Shown here: positions 17,487 through 26,939 of the stretch, one piece after another
Layout of the letters: each line of letters opens with the position of its first letter
Position numbering within the stretch: position 1 is the first letter of the stretch
Assembly: GCF_016616425.1 (NCBI RefSeq)
Contig: NZ_CP067101.1
Coordinates: 558,001-622,000, forward strand
DNA length: 64,000 nt
Direction: 5' to 3'
Origin: Bradyrhizobium diazoefficiens
GTDB lineage: Bacteria; Pseudomonadota; Alphaproteobacteria; Rhizobiales; Xanthobacteraceae
Translations under genes and position numbers: made by a program
Notes under the pieces: model-generated
What the model was told of the DNA's origin: nothing
Databases searched by the model: none
Seen by the model: the letters and a program-made list of their open reading frames with translations, nothing else

Positions 17487-19745
17487 TCAGCCCGCCAGCC
17501 GCTGTGACGCCGCGAGCCCTGCCAGCGCCTCGTCGAGCTTGTCCCGATCGAGCGGTTTGATCAAAAACCCGGTCATGCCCGCTTCGAAGCAGGCATAGCG
17601 GTCCTCCACCAGCGTATTGGCGGTGAGCGCGAGGATCGGCGTGTGGTGGCCGCCCGTGGCGGCCTCATGTGCGCGGATGCGCTTTGTCGCCTCGATGCCG
17701 TCGAGCTGCGGCATCTGGATATCCATCAGTACGAGATCATAGGGCGTGCCGGCGGATGAAGCGGCGAGCCAGGATTCCAGCGCGGCCTCGCCATGGACGG
17801 CGATGACGACGCGATGGCCGAGCTTGGTCAGCAGCGAGCGCATCAAGAGGGCGTTGATTTCGTTGTCCTCGGCAACGAGGATGGACAGACCTTTCGCCGG
17901 CGCTGCGTTCGTGATGGCTTCGGCCGTCGGCTCCGGCGCGAGATCGGGCGAGGCGACCTCTGGTGTCAGCGCGAGGCGCGCGGCGAGCGAGGCCGCGCGC
18001 AGCGGCTTCACCAGAAAGCCGGTGAAGGCCGGCGACAACTTTTCATGGCGCGAGCTCGACGTCAGCAGCACGAGGCGCTGGAGCGCATGCGCGCGGGCCA
18101 TTTCGCCCAGACGGTCGGCCATGGCAGCGCCGATCGCACGATCGATCAGCACCGCGTGCCATGAGCGCTCCGGCAGCAACGCTTCGGCGACCGCCGCATC
18201 CGCAACCATGCAGGTCTGGCCGCCCCAGCGCTCCAGCCGCCGCGCGATCAGCGAGGCCTCGATGCCGTCGGCGACGAGGAGCATCGACTTGCCGGCGAGA
18301 TCGGGGCTGGGAAAAGCCGTCTGTCCTGCGCTGGCTTGCGATGGCGGAAGCGGCACCGCGATCTCGAAGGTCGAGCCTTTGCCCGGTTCGCTCGTGAGCG
18401 TGATCCGGCCGCCCATGCGCTTGACGATGCGCTCGCTGATCGCGAGACCGAGTCCGGTGCCGCCATAGGTGCGGGCGACGCGCTCGTCGGCCTGCTCGAA
18501 TTCGCGGAAGATGCGCTGCTGTGCCTCCGGCGCAATGCCGATGCCGGTGTCGCGGACCAGGAAGCTGATCTCGTTCGGCCAGATGCCGGGTTCGACGATC
18601 AGCGCGACGCCGCCGCTCGCGGTGAACTTGATGGCATTGCCGGCGAGATTGAGCAGCACCTGACGCAGCCGCGCGGCGTCGCCGACCACCTCCAGCGGCA
18701 GGCGCTCGTCGACATAGGCGGCGATCTCGAGCGACTTCGCCTGCGCACGCGGCGCCAGCAGCTCGGTGATCTCCTCGACCAGGGTCGAGAGCGCGAAGGG
18801 ACGCTGTTCCAGGTCGAGCTTGCCGGCCTCGATCTTGGAATAGTCGAGCAATTCCTCGATCAGGGCCATCAACGCTTCGCCCGAGGTTTTCACCGCCCTG
18901 GCATAGGTCGCCTGCTCCGGGGTCAGCGTGGTGTCGAGCAACAGGCCGCCCATACCGATGATGCCGTTCAGGGGCGTGCGGATTTCGTGCGAGGCCATCG
19001 CGAGAAAGCGTGATTTGGCGCGGTTGGCGGCATCGGCCTGGTCGCGCGCGACGGACAGGGCGCGTTCAGTCTCGGTGCGGTCGGTGACGTCGCGTCCTAC
19101 GCTCTGCAATTCGGCGGGCTGTCCGGCATCGAGGCGGACATAGCCCTCGCGCCAGGCGATCCAGCGCGCGCCGAGCGGACTTGCGATCCTCTGATCGTGG
19201 ATGCGCGTGCCGTTGCTCTCGCGCGCGCTGTCGCCCTGCTCCAGCACGTCGAAATCGAAACGTGTCCCGACCAGCGCGCTCCGCGCTTGCCCTGCGAGTG
19301 CGCAATAGGCCTCGTTGGCAAAGGTGATGCGGCCGTTCGTGTCGCGCAGCACGATGAGATCGCCCTGCTGCTCAAACAGGCTGCGGGCGCGCTCTTCCGC
19401 TTCCTTCAGTTCCCAATTGCGGTCGATCAGCGCCTCGTTGTGGGCGGCGAGCGTACGCAGCCGCTTGCGCACGAAACGCAGGCGCATGCTCAGCGTCGCC
19501 AGGCCAAGGCAGGCGAGCGCGAACAGAAAGCTCGCGCCGATCGCAAAGGTGTTGGGATCGTAGCCGGAATTTTCCGAGCGGCTGCCAGTGACAAAGCCGT
19601 AGGCGCCGCCGAACGTCGCCGAAAAGATCATGAAGGAGCGGATTGCGAAGGCAACTCGGGGGTGCTGTCGCCTGAAGCGGCGCATGCGCACCTTGATCCG
19701 GAACGTCCGACCCATCGCCACCCCGACTCTTATCCGAAACCCCAC
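17487..19745 (-). CDS. Hybrid sensor histidine kinase with two receiver domains
   Basis: This 752-residue membrane kinase has, in order: a basic N-terminus, two spans (about residues 33-53 and 67-87), a coiled linker and a PAS domain (about 120-222). HisKA follows with the phosphorylated histidine in SHEIRTPLNG (His 253), then HATPase_c (NLAGNAIKFTASGG, DTGIGI, GGTGLGL). A first receiver-like domain spans about 485-592, and a full receiver about 618-745 with acidic pair ED 626-627, phospho-acceptor Asp 675 (LMDIQMP) and Lys 730. The first receiver keeps Asp 535 and Lys 580 but has only one acidic residue where two are usual (VADG). The signal and partner are unknown. A second in-frame ATG at 19715 is an alternative start. 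Confidence 0.92.
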   Translation of the reverse strand: MGFRIRVGVAMGRTFRIKVRMRRFRRQHPRVAFAIRSFMIFSATFGGAYGFVTGSRSENSGYDPNTFAIGASFLFALACLGLATLSMRLRFVRKRLRTLAAHNEALIDRNWELKEAEERARSLFEQQGDLIVLRDTNGRITFANEAYCALAGQARSALVGTRFDFDVLEQGDSARESNGTRIHDQRIASPLGARWIAWREGYVRLDAGQPAELQSVGRDVTDRTETERALSVARDQADAANRAKSRFLAMASHEIRTPLNGIIGMGGLLLDTTLTPEQATYARAVKTSGEALMALIEELLDYSKIEAGKLDLEQRPFALSTLVEEITELLAPRAQAKSLEIAAYVDERLPLEVVGDAARLRQVLLNLAGNAIKFTASGGVALIVEPGIWPNEISFLVRDTGIGIAPEAQQRIFREFEQADERVARTYGGTGLGLAISERIVKRMGGRITLTSEPGKGSTFEIAVPLPPSQASAGQTAFPSPDLAGKSMLLVADGIEASLIARRLERWGGQTCMVADAAVAEALLPERSWHAVLIDRAIGAAMADRLGEMARAHALQRLVLLTSSSRHEKLSPAFTGFLVKPLRAASLAARLALTPEVASPDLAPEPTAEAITNAAPAKGLSILVAEDNEINALLMRSLLTKLGHRVVIAVHGEAALESWLAASSAGTPYDLVLMDIQMPQLDGIEATKRIRAHEAATGGHHTPILALTANTLVEDRYACFEAGMTGFLIKPLDRDKLDEALAGLAASQRLAG

Positions 19746-19835
19746 CGCTGCCGCTGCGACGATGACCCGCCGACCTTGCGAACAGTTTGAGGCTTTGGGG
19801 TTGCCTCCAAACAGGGTTGACGAGATGTTAACGCC

Positions 19836-20306
19836 TCACAGCGAGGCGGCCTGGAGATGGCGATCGCCGCCGCGGGCGCCGACGATCAACGCCGCGGCCT
19901 CGCGCTGTGAGAACGTCCTCGAGCGCACATAGATGCGGTAATCCGCCGGCCCTTCGGTAGAAAGATAGATCACCTGGCCGCCGTCGACGGGCTGCGCGGC
20001 AATCGAGACAAGGCGTGTCGAGGGAGTGGCCTGACAGGACTCCGGTTCGGAGCCGAGGCCGTCGTCGACGACGGCAAAGTCCGCAGCGCCAGCGTCGTCG
20101 GTGATCTGAACCCGCACCGTGGCCCGAGCAGGATCCTCGGTGAAGGCGACATGCACGCCGGCGCTCCGGAACAGCGACGTCAGCTCGACCGAGGTTTCAC
20201 CGAGGGCGATGCAGGGATGCGAGACCGATCCGATCTCGCCGCGGGCGAATGCCGCAGCCGCCAATAGGGGAATAACCGACGCGAGGATTTTGAAACGCAA
20301 CATCAC
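19836..20306 (-). CDS. Secreted hypothetical protein
   Basis: A 156-residue protein I do not recognise. Residues 1-23 form a signal peptide (LASVIPLLAAAAFARGE), predicted to be cut after Ala-Arg-Gly or nearby. The mature part has two cysteines (in SHPCIALGE and PESCQATPS), compatible with one periplasmic disulfide, and an acidic central stretch (ITDDAGAADFAVVDDGLGSE). An ATG two codons apart at 20303 is an equally good start. It sits downstream of the YifB/ComM gene, 93 bases away on the same strand. Confidence 0.7.
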   Translation of the reverse strand: MMLRFKILASVIPLLAAAAFARGEIGSVSHPCIALGETSVELTSLFRSAGVHVAFTEDPARATVRVQITDDAGAADFAVVDDGLGSEPESCQATPSTRLVSIAAQPVDGGQVIYLSTEGPADYRIYVRSRTFSQREAAALIVGARGGDRHLQAASL

Positions 20307-20399
20307 ACTCTACTCGCCGAGGCCCTGGGAACTCATTGGGCCCATGGTTTGCTGAGCGTAAAGGAAACTCGTTACCGCCGGGTTGATGCGCCAGGCGCC

Positions 20400-21938
20400 T
20401 CAAGCCATCTGGCGCACATCCTCCGCGAGTGCGCGATAGGACAGTGCTTCGGCGAGATGCAGCCGGCCGATCTTGTCGGCACGATCGAGGTCGGCCAGCG
20501 TGCGCGCCACCCGCAGCACGCGGTGATAGCCGCGCGCCGACAGCCGCATGGTCTCGGCGGCTTCGCGCAGCAATTTGGCGCCTTGCGCATCCGGCTTTGC
20601 GATCTCCTCCAGCACGGAGGCAGGGGCCTCGGCGTTGGTGCGAACATTGGGCAGGCCGGCATCGGCGTAGCGCGCGAGCTGGATGTCGCGCGCCGCCGCC
20701 ACGCGGGCGGCGACCTCGACTGACCCCTCCGCCGGAGGCGGCAGGATCAGGTCGGCCGCGGTCACGGCCGGCACCTCGATCCGCAGATCGATGCGGTCCA
20801 TCAAAGGACCGGAGATGCGCGCTTGATAATCGCCGGTGCAGCGGTCGATGCGGCCGCGCTTGCAGGCATAGCCGGGCTCGAACGCGTTGCCGCAGCGGCA
20901 CGGATTCATCGCCGCGACCAGCATGAAGCGCGCAGGGTAGGTGACGCGATGATTGGCGCGCGACACGGCGACTTCGCCGTTCTCCAGCGGCTGCCGCAGC
21001 GAATCCAGCACGCGCGGATCGAATTCGGGCAGCTCGTCGAGGAACAGCACGCCCTGATGCGCCAGCGAGATCTCGCCGGGCTTGGCGCGCGTGCCGCCGC
21101 CGGTCAGCGCGGCCATGCTCGCGGAATGATGCGGCGATCGGAACGGCCGCCGCGCCGTCAGCGCGCCGCCTTCGATCTCGCCGGCGACGGACGCGATCAT
21201 CGAGACCTCGAGCAACTCGCCCGGCGACAGCGGCGGCAAGATCGAGGGCAGGCGCGCCGCCAGCATCGATTTGCCGGCACCGGGCGCGCCGATCATGAGC
21301 AGGTGATGCCCGCCGGCGGCCGCGATCTCCAGCGCCCGCTTGGCGCTTTCCTGCCCCTTGATGTCGCGCAGATCGAGCGTGGAGGCGGCGGCTTCGTGGA
21401 CCTTCGGCGAGGGTCGCGACAGCACCTGCGTACCCTTGAAATGGTTGGCGATCTGGATCAGCGAGCTTGCCGCGATGATCTGGATGTCCGGGCTCGCCCA
21501 CGCCGCTTCGGAGCCGCAGGACGCCGGGCAGATCAGCCCTTCCTCGCGCATATTGGCGCCGATCGCGGCGGGGAGGACGCCAGCCACGGGCGCGATCGAG
21601 CCGTCGAGGCCGAGCTCGCCAAGAACGGTGAAACCGGTCAGCGCATCCGGTGGGATCGCCCCGATCGCCGCCATCAGGCCGAGCGCGATCGGCAGGTCGT
21701 AATGGCTGCCCTCCTTGGGCAGGTCGGCCGGAGCCAGGTTGACGATGATCCGCCGCGCCGGCAGCGCCAGGCCAGAGGCGATCAGCGCCGAGCGCACCCG
21801 CTCGCGCGCCTCCGACACCGCCTTGTCCGGCAGGCCGACGATGGCGAACGCCGGCAGGCCCGGCGCGACCTGCACCTGCACGTCGACCGCGCGGGCCTCG
21901 ATGCCCTCAAAGGCGACGGTGGAAACCCGCTGAACCAT
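20400..21938 (-). CDS. YifB/ComM-family Mg-chelatase-like AAA+ ATPase
   Basis: Proteins of this family (ComM in Haemophilus and Vibrio) act as hexameric helicases promoting branch migration during integration of transforming DNA. The 512-residue protein has the N-terminal Lon-protease-like domain (GLPAFAIVGLPDKAVSEARE, ALGLMAAIG). The AAA+ core has Walker A GAPGAGKSML and Walker B VLFLDELPEF. A cysteine-bearing insert NPCRCGN...GYACKRGRIDRCTGD and the C-terminal ARGYHRVLRVARTLADL follow. The ATG at 21938 gives the family start MVQRVSTVAFEGIEA. No other competence gene is nearby. Confidence 0.95.
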   Translation of the reverse strand: MVQRVSTVAFEGIEARAVDVQVQVAPGLPAFAIVGLPDKAVSEARERVRSALIASGLALPARRIIVNLAPADLPKEGSHYDLPIALGLMAAIGAIPPDALTGFTVLGELGLDGSIAPVAGVLPAAIGANMREEGLICPASCGSEAAWASPDIQIIAASSLIQIANHFKGTQVLSRPSPKVHEAAASTLDLRDIKGQESAKRALEIAAAGGHHLLMIGAPGAGKSMLAARLPSILPPLSPGELLEVSMIASVAGEIEGGALTARRPFRSPHHSASMAALTGGGTRAKPGEISLAHQGVLFLDELPEFDPRVLDSLRQPLENGEVAVSRANHRVTYPARFMLVAAMNPCRCGNAFEPGYACKRGRIDRCTGDYQARISGPLMDRIDLRIEVPAVTAADLILPPPAEGSVEVAARVAAARDIQLARYADAGLPNVRTNAEAPASVLEEIAKPDAQGAKLLREAAETMRLSARGYHRVLRVARTLADLDRADKIGRLHLAEALSYRALAEDVRQMA

Positions 21939-22163
21939 GCTCAAACCAGCTCGCTCCTCTCGCACAATTAGGGGTAGCAGAGCCCGGCCCTCTCCGCAAG
22001 AACAATGCAGGAACATCCGCGGCGGGGCGAGCAAGCCCTAACAGCTCGTAAACAAGACGGAGACACTACGCCTCGAATGCCAGCTTCTGTCCTCAGCACA
22101 TTCCAACGAATGTGCGCTACTCCTAGCCTGCGGGATGGGCCGTGGTCTAACGGGTGAATTCAA

Positions 22164-22409
22164 ATGCTTGCAAATCGCCGGAGAAGCGAACGTCGGGTGT
22201 GCAGCCGGCTCGCCAAGATCCATCTTGGGGCGGGCTCGCTGCCGCGGGACTGCACGATCACGGATATCTCGGACGGCGGCGTGAAGGTGGTGGCGGAATT
22301 TCTGGAAGTGCCGCCACAATTTACCATCATCTTCGCACCCGACTATTCCCGCCAGTGCCGCCTGCGCTGGCGCATCGGCTGCGAGTTCGGCGCTGAATTC
22401 GTCGATTAG
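22164..22409 (+). CDS. Single-domain PilZ protein
   Basis: PilZ domains bind cyclic di-GMP or act as c-di-GMP adaptors. This 81-residue protein is just the domain. It has the N-terminal basic motif RRRSERRVCSR (RxxxR type, residues 5-15) and the DISDGGVKV motif (about 34-42), the expected D/NxSxxG form, so ligand binding is plausible. It ends WRIGCEFGAEFVD, typical of the last strand. It is divergent from the ComM-like gene and precedes tadD, but no operon link is evident. Confidence 0.88.
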   Translation: MLANRRRSERRVCSRLAKIHLGAGSLPRDCTITDISDGGVKVVAEFLEVPPQFTIIFAPDYSRQCRLRWRIGCEFGAEFVD

Positions 22410-22428
22410 GCCATAAGGCCCGCGCTCC

Positions 22429-22449
22429 TTAACGGGACTTTAGCGTTAA
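22429..22449 (+). promoter_or_regulatory. Possible CtrA site upstream of tadD
   Basis: TTAA (22429-22432), seven bases, TTAG (22440-22443) is one mismatch from the CtrA pattern TTAA-N7-TTAA, and another TTAA follows at 22446-22449. It lies about 46 bases upstream of the tadD start. Pilus genes are CtrA targets in Caulobacter. A chance match is possible. Confidence 0.35.
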
Positions 22450-22488
22450 TCGGTAAGCATCTCTGATCAGTTGCCGAGTGATCAGAGT

Positions 22489-23262
22489 ATGTCCAAGTGT
22501 TCGTCCCTCGCCGCTCGTCCGGCGAGACTCCTGCTTCCCGCACTCCTGGTGCTCGTTCTCGGCGGCTGCCAGACCACCGGCATCGAGGACGTGACCGGCG
22601 CGCTCGGCGTCGGATCGGAAACGGCCGGCAGGGCCGACGCCAAGCCGGACATGGACGCTTTGCGCGAGCGCTATCGCGCCAAGCCTGGCGATTCCGAGGT
22701 TGCGCTTGCCTACGGCAAGGCGCTGCGCCAGAGCGGTCAGCGCGCGCAGGCGGTCGCGGTGATGGAGCAGGCCGTGCTCGGTCATCCCAGCAACAAGGCG
22801 CTGCTCGCCGGCTATGGCCGCGCGCTCGCCGACAACGGCGATTTCCAGCAGGCCTTCGACGTCCTCAGCCGAGCGCATACGCCCGAGGATCCGGACTGGC
22901 GTATCCTGTCGGCACAGGGTGCGGCGCTCGATCAGCTCGGCCGCAACGAGGAGGCGCAGCAATATTACGCGACCGCCCTGAAGATCGTGCCCGACGAGCC
23001 GCAGGTTTTGTCCAATCTCGGCCTGTCCTACATGCTCCAGAACAATCTGCCGAGAGCCGAGGAAACGATGCGGCGCGCGCACGAGCGCAATCCGGCCGAT
23101 TCCCGCGTGCGTGCCAATTTCGCGCTCGTGCTCGGCCTGGAAGGAAAGCAGGCCGAAGCCGAAGCCGTCGTGAAGGCCGATCTGCCGCCCGATCAGGCGG
23201 CGGCAAAGGTCACGGCGCTGCGGCAACTGCTGGCGAAGAAGCAGCAACGGGCGGGCAAATAG
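22489..23262 (+). CDS. tadD: TPR lipoprotein of the Tad/Flp pilus system (TadD-like)
   Basis: TadD-type lipoproteins are periplasmic tetratricopeptide proteins needed for secretin assembly of the Tad machine. The 257-residue product has a lipoprotein signal with lipobox VLGGC (cysteine 27). Tandem TPR-like helices follow across about residues 60-230 (ALAYGKALRQSGQRAQA, LLAGYGRALADNGDFQQA, VLSNLGLSYMLQNNLPRAEE). The ATG at 22489 is preferred to an upstream TTG at 22471. It faces cpaE across a 77-base spacer instead of following tadC as in many loci. Confidence 0.82.
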   Translation: MSKCSSLAARPARLLLPALLVLVLGGCQTTGIEDVTGALGVGSETAGRADAKPDMDALRERYRAKPGDSEVALAYGKALRQSGQRAQAVAVMEQAVLGHPSNKALLAGYGRALADNGDFQQAFDVLSRAHTPEDPDWRILSAQGAALDQLGRNEEAQQYYATALKIVPDEPQVLSNLGLSYMLQNNLPRAEETMRRAHERNPADSRVRANFALVLGLEGKQAEAEAVVKADLPPDQAAAKVTALRQLLAKKQQRAGK

Positions 23263-23339
23263 CCCGTCCCTTCACACTATTTTGGCGCGCTTTCTCGACG
23301 CGAATCGGCGTCCACGTCGCTCGAAAACGCTTCTAACTC

Positions 23340-24629
23340 CTAAGACGCCTTGCGATGCGGGGCTGATCCGCGTCCCGATCTGCCCTTCAGCTTCCTAAGG
23401 AGCGGCTCGAGCAACGAGCGCTTCGGCTTCTTCACCTCGCCGCGGCCGGCGAGGCGGTTCGCCATGTTCTGAAACAGCTCGGTGGTGCGGTGGTTCTTGG
23501 AGACTTCCGCGATCATCTGGCCGTTATTGGCCGCGGTCGAAAACAGTTTCGAATCGAACGGGATCACCGCGATCGGCTGGCTTTCCATGGTCTTGGCGAA
23601 CGCCTTGACCTCGATCTCCGCACGCTTGTGCATGCCGACCTGATTGAGGCAGTACAGCGGCGGCCGGTCGTTCGGTCGCGCGGCCTTGAGCACGCTCAGC
23701 ATGTTCCTGGTGTTGCGCAGATTGGCGAGATCGGGCTCGGCGACAATCACGATGTCGTCGGCGTTCACCAGCGCGCGCCGCGTCCAGCCGGACCATTGGT
23801 GGGGAACGTCGAGCACGATGCAGGGCGTAGTCATGCGCAGCGTGTCGAACACGGCGTCGAAGGCTTCGGCGCCGAAATCGTAGACGCGGTCGAGGGTCGC
23901 GGGCGCGGCCAGCAGGCTGAGGCGCTCGGTGCATTTGGCGAGCAGGCGCTCCATCAGCGCCGTATCCGGCCGGTCCTGAGACAGCACCGCGTTGGCGATG
24001 CCCTGCACCGGGTCCTGGTTGTAGTCGAGGCCCGCGGTGCCGAAGGCGAGGTCGAGGTCGATCACGACCGAATCGAGCGAAAGATTACGGGCGATGGTCC
24101 AGGCCACATTGTGTGCGACGGTGGAGGCGCCGACGCCGCCCTTGGCACCGACCACAGCGATGACGCGGCCGGTGATGATGGCCTCGGAGGCCGAGAACAG
24201 GCTGCAGATCGAGCGGACGACATCGAGGGTTTCGACCGGTCCCACCACATAGTCGTTGACGCCACGGCGTACCAGCTCGCGATAGGGTGCGGTGTCGTGG
24301 GGATTGCCGATCACGACCACGCGGGTGCCGGGGTCGCAGACGCCGGCGAGGTCGTCGAGCCCCTCGAGGATGTCGCGCGTGCCGTCGGATTCGATCACGA
24401 TCACGTTCGGCGTCGGCATCGATTCATAGACTTCGATTGCCGCGGCAAGGCCGCCGTCCTTGGCGGTGAGGTGCGCCTTGGCGAGCCGGCGGTCCTGCCC
24501 TGCCGCAGTCACTGCGGCGAGCGTCTTCTCGGTCTCGCAAAAGGCCTGCACCGAGATGCGGGGAACCGGCGCAATGTGTTCCTCGGGGTGCTGCGGATCG
24601 TCCGCGTCTTCGTCGTGGAAGCTTGTCAT
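23340..24629 (-). CDS. cpaE: CpaE/TadZ pilus assembly ATPase
   Basis: CpaE/TadZ is a MinD/ParA-type ATPase that positions the Tad secretion machine at the pole. The 429-residue protein has an N-terminal receiver-like domain (about residues 25-140, including VVVIGNPHDTAPYRELVRRG). The ATPase domain has the deviant Walker A AKGGVGAST (about 160-168), IDLDLAFGTAGLDYNQ and VLDVPHQWSGWTRRAL. The C-terminus is basic. Its start overlaps the cpaD stop by four bases. In minus-strand order it is the fourth gene of cpaB-cpaC-cpaD-cpaE. Confidence 0.95.
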   Translation of the reverse strand: MTSFHDEDADDPQHPEEHIAPVPRISVQAFCETEKTLAAVTAAGQDRRLAKAHLTAKDGGLAAAIEVYESMPTPNVIVIESDGTRDILEGLDDLAGVCDPGTRVVVIGNPHDTAPYRELVRRGVNDYVVGPVETLDVVRSICSLFSASEAIITGRVIAVVGAKGGVGASTVAHNVAWTIARNLSLDSVVIDLDLAFGTAGLDYNQDPVQGIANAVLSQDRPDTALMERLLAKCTERLSLLAAPATLDRVYDFGAEAFDAVFDTLRMTTPCIVLDVPHQWSGWTRRALVNADDIVIVAEPDLANLRNTRNMLSVLKAARPNDRPPLYCLNQVGMHKRAEIEVKAFAKTMESQPIAVIPFDSKLFSTAANNGQMIAEVSKNHRTTELFQNMANRLAGRGEVKKPKRSLLEPLLRKLKGRSGRGSAPHRKAS

Positions 24630-25360
24630 CTGCCGGTGTCGCTGAGCTTGGCCTTGTCGGCCTCGGGATTGGGAGTCGCGATCGCGGTGCCCTTGCGATA
24701 GCGCTCGAAGGCGATATTGCGCCGTGCGGTATAGGCCGGCGTCTCGGCTCGCGGTTGCTCGAGATCAGCCGGATTGTCGATCATCGCCGCGAGGTTGCGC
24801 TGGCTGGCGCAGCCGAGATTGAAATAGGGCCGGTTCTCGTTGTAGCCGGGATCGAGGATGGAGGGGCCGACGTCTTCCGGCCACAGCCCGCAGGGGCCGG
24901 CGACCGCGGCGATCTTCGCGTAGCTCAGGCGGATGGTGGGCAGCAGTCCGGGATCTTCGGGGCGATAGGGATGCTCGACGATGGCACGTGGCGGCACGCC
25001 GCCGGATGCGAGCACGGATCGGATTTCCCGATAGGTCGCGGCCGCTGCGCGCGAATTCGCGGTGTCGACGGGGACGTCGACGACGACGGAGCTGGTGCCT
25101 TCGCGCACCCAGTCCCGCGCGATGCCCGCGACGTCGGAATGCTGCGCGGCGGACAGGCCGCCCCTCGCCTTGCCGACGAAGATCACGATCGACTTCTTGC
25201 CTTCCTGCACCGCGATCGGGTGGCGCTGGCGATAGTCGGTCGGCACCGTCTGGGTGACGATCTCGCCGGTGGTGTTGCAGGCGCCCAGCATGACGGAGAG
25301 CCCCGTCAGTGCCAGCGCGATCCGCAGGTTGCGACGTCGATCGGCTGATGTCTTCGTCAT
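24626..25360 (-). CDS. cpaD: CpaD family pilus assembly lipoprotein
   Basis: CpaD is an outer-membrane-associated lipoprotein of alphaproteobacterial Tad pili. The 244-residue product has a signal with lipobox MLGAC (cysteine 28), then VPTDYRQRHPIAVQEG, the family hallmark near residues 40-55. A second conserved segment is FNLGCASQRNLAAMIDNPAD (about 180-199), followed by the TPAYTARRNIAFERYRKG tail. It sits between cpaC and cpaE with a four-base overlap with cpaE. Confidence 0.94.
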   Translation of the reverse strand: MTKTSADRRRNLRIALALTGLSVMLGACNTTGEIVTQTVPTDYRQRHPIAVQEGKKSIVIFVGKARGGLSAAQHSDVAGIARDWVREGTSSVVVDVPVDTANSRAAAATYREIRSVLASGGVPPRAIVEHPYRPEDPGLLPTIRLSYAKIAAVAGPCGLWPEDVGPSILDPGYNENRPYFNLGCASQRNLAAMIDNPADLEQPRAETPAYTARRNIAFERYRKGTAIATPNPEADKAKLSDTGR

Positions 25361-25411
25361 CGCCTGTCCCCTCTTGCCCCGTTTCTTGCCCCGGTCCCCA
25401 AACCGTCCATC

Positions 25412-26929
25412 TCAGTCGATGATGAAGCCGAAATCGCCCGGCGCGCCGTTGATCGGATCGACGCGGCGCGCAATGCCGTAGAGACGGTTCATGCGGCCGA
25501 GCAGCGCCGTCTGCGCATCCGAGGCCGGCGCGAAGCCGTCGTCGGGCCGCGACAATTCCTTCTGGGCCACCGCGCGCACCACATAGGGCGTCACGATCAC
25601 CATCAGCTCGGTCTCGTTGTTGACGAAGTCCTGGCTGCGGAACAATGCGCCGATGATCGGAACCTGGTCGACGCCGGGCAGGCCGTTGATCGCCTGCTTG
25701 GTCTGCTGCTGGATCAGGCCGGCCATTGCCATCGAGCCGCCCGAGGGAATTTCGAGCGTGGTCTCGGCGCGGCGGGTCTGGACCGAGGGAATGGTGATCG
25801 AGTTGCTCGAGGTCGAGGACACCGCCTGCGTCAGTGTGATCGCATTCGTATTCGACAGCTCCGATACCTCGGTCATCACGCGCAGGCTGATGCGGCCTTC
25901 GCTGAGCACGACCGGGGTGAAGTTCAGGGAGATACCGAACTTCTTGTAGGTCACTTGGGTGGTACAGACGTGGGTGACCGGATCGCAGGAATAGCCTGCG
26001 GGGATCGGGAATTCGCCGCCGGCGATGAAGGTGGCGGATTCGCCCGAGATCGCGGTCAGGCTCGGTTCGGCGAGCGTGCGCATGACACCGGCGCTTTCCA
26101 TCGCGCGCATGGTGGCGCTGACGGTGGCGACGCCCTTGGCAAGGCCGGCGACGCCGAGCCCGTTGTTGCCGACGATCGGTCCGCCGCTGACCGAGAACGG
26201 GTTGGAATTGTTGAAATTCACCACCGCCGTGCCGGCGTTGAGGCTGGCGCTGAGATCGACACCCAGCTGCTTGACGATGTCGCGGCGCACTTCGCCGACG
26301 ACGACCTTGAGCATCACCTGGTCGCGGCCACGCACGACGATGTTGTTGACGACCTTCTCCGAGCCGCCGACCAGTTTTGCGGCGATGTCGCCGGCCTGCT
26401 GTGCCTCGACCGGGCTCGACACCGATCCGGTCAGCATCACGCTGTCGCCGACGCCTTCGATCTGAACGCCCGGCAGCGACTGGCGCAGGGCCGCGCGTAC
26501 GCCGTTGAGGTCGCGCTTCACTGCGATGTCATAGGAGGCGACTTGCTGACCGTCGGCGGTGAAGAACACGACGTTGGTCTGGCCGACCTGGCCACCGATA
26601 ATATAGGCGCGCTGGGCCGAGCGGATGATCGCATTGGCGATCTTGGGATCGGCCACCAGCACGTCCTTGACCTCGCGGGGTAAGTCGATGACGACGGACT
26701 TGCCGACGCCGAGCGACAGGAAGCGCGTCCTTGCCGGTGCGATCGTCGCGACCGGCGACACACCGAGATCCGGCGCCTGCATCGGCGCCTGGTCTCCGAC
26801 CGGCGCGTCCGCGGCGCTGACGCAGCCGGGTGCTGCGAGCAGCCCCAGCATCAGCATCGCCCCCGTCCAGAACGGGCGCGCGCGCTTCCCCCGAATGCGC
26901 GGGCTCGTCCGATCATTCCCGTAGTTCAT
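25412..26929 (-). CDS. cpaC: CpaC/RcpA outer-membrane secretin of the Tad pilus
   Basis: CpaC forms the ring through which the Flp pilus leaves the cell. The 505-residue protein has a signal sequence (FWTGAMLMLGLLAAPGCVSA) and an N-terminal pilus-formation domain (LSLGVGKSVVIDLPREVKDV, about residues 70-140). A BON-like region comes next, then the secretin domain from about 235 (VKVVVGEVRRDIVKQLGVD, GGEFPIPAG, VVSARRV-type end TRRAETTLEIPSGGS). The ATG at 26929 follows GGGGACAGC; upstream in-frame codons to 27049 overlap cpaB and are rejected. Confidence 0.94.
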   Translation of the reverse strand: MNYGNDRTSPRIRGKRARPFWTGAMLMLGLLAAPGCVSAADAPVGDQAPMQAPDLGVSPVATIAPARTRFLSLGVGKSVVIDLPREVKDVLVADPKIANAIIRSAQRAYIIGGQVGQTNVVFFTADGQQVASYDIAVKRDLNGVRAALRQSLPGVQIEGVGDSVMLTGSVSSPVEAQQAGDIAAKLVGGSEKVVNNIVVRGRDQVMLKVVVGEVRRDIVKQLGVDLSASLNAGTAVVNFNNSNPFSVSGGPIVGNNGLGVAGLAKGVATVSATMRAMESAGVMRTLAEPSLTAISGESATFIAGGEFPIPAGYSCDPVTHVCTTQVTYKKFGISLNFTPVVLSEGRISLRVMTEVSELSNTNAITLTQAVSSTSSNSITIPSVQTRRAETTLEIPSGGSMAMAGLIQQQTKQAINGLPGVDQVPIIGALFRSQDFVNNETELMVIVTPYVVRAVAQKELSRPDDGFAPASDAQTALLGRMNRLYGIARRVDPINGAPGDFGFIID

Positions 26930-26939
26930 GCTGTCCCCA

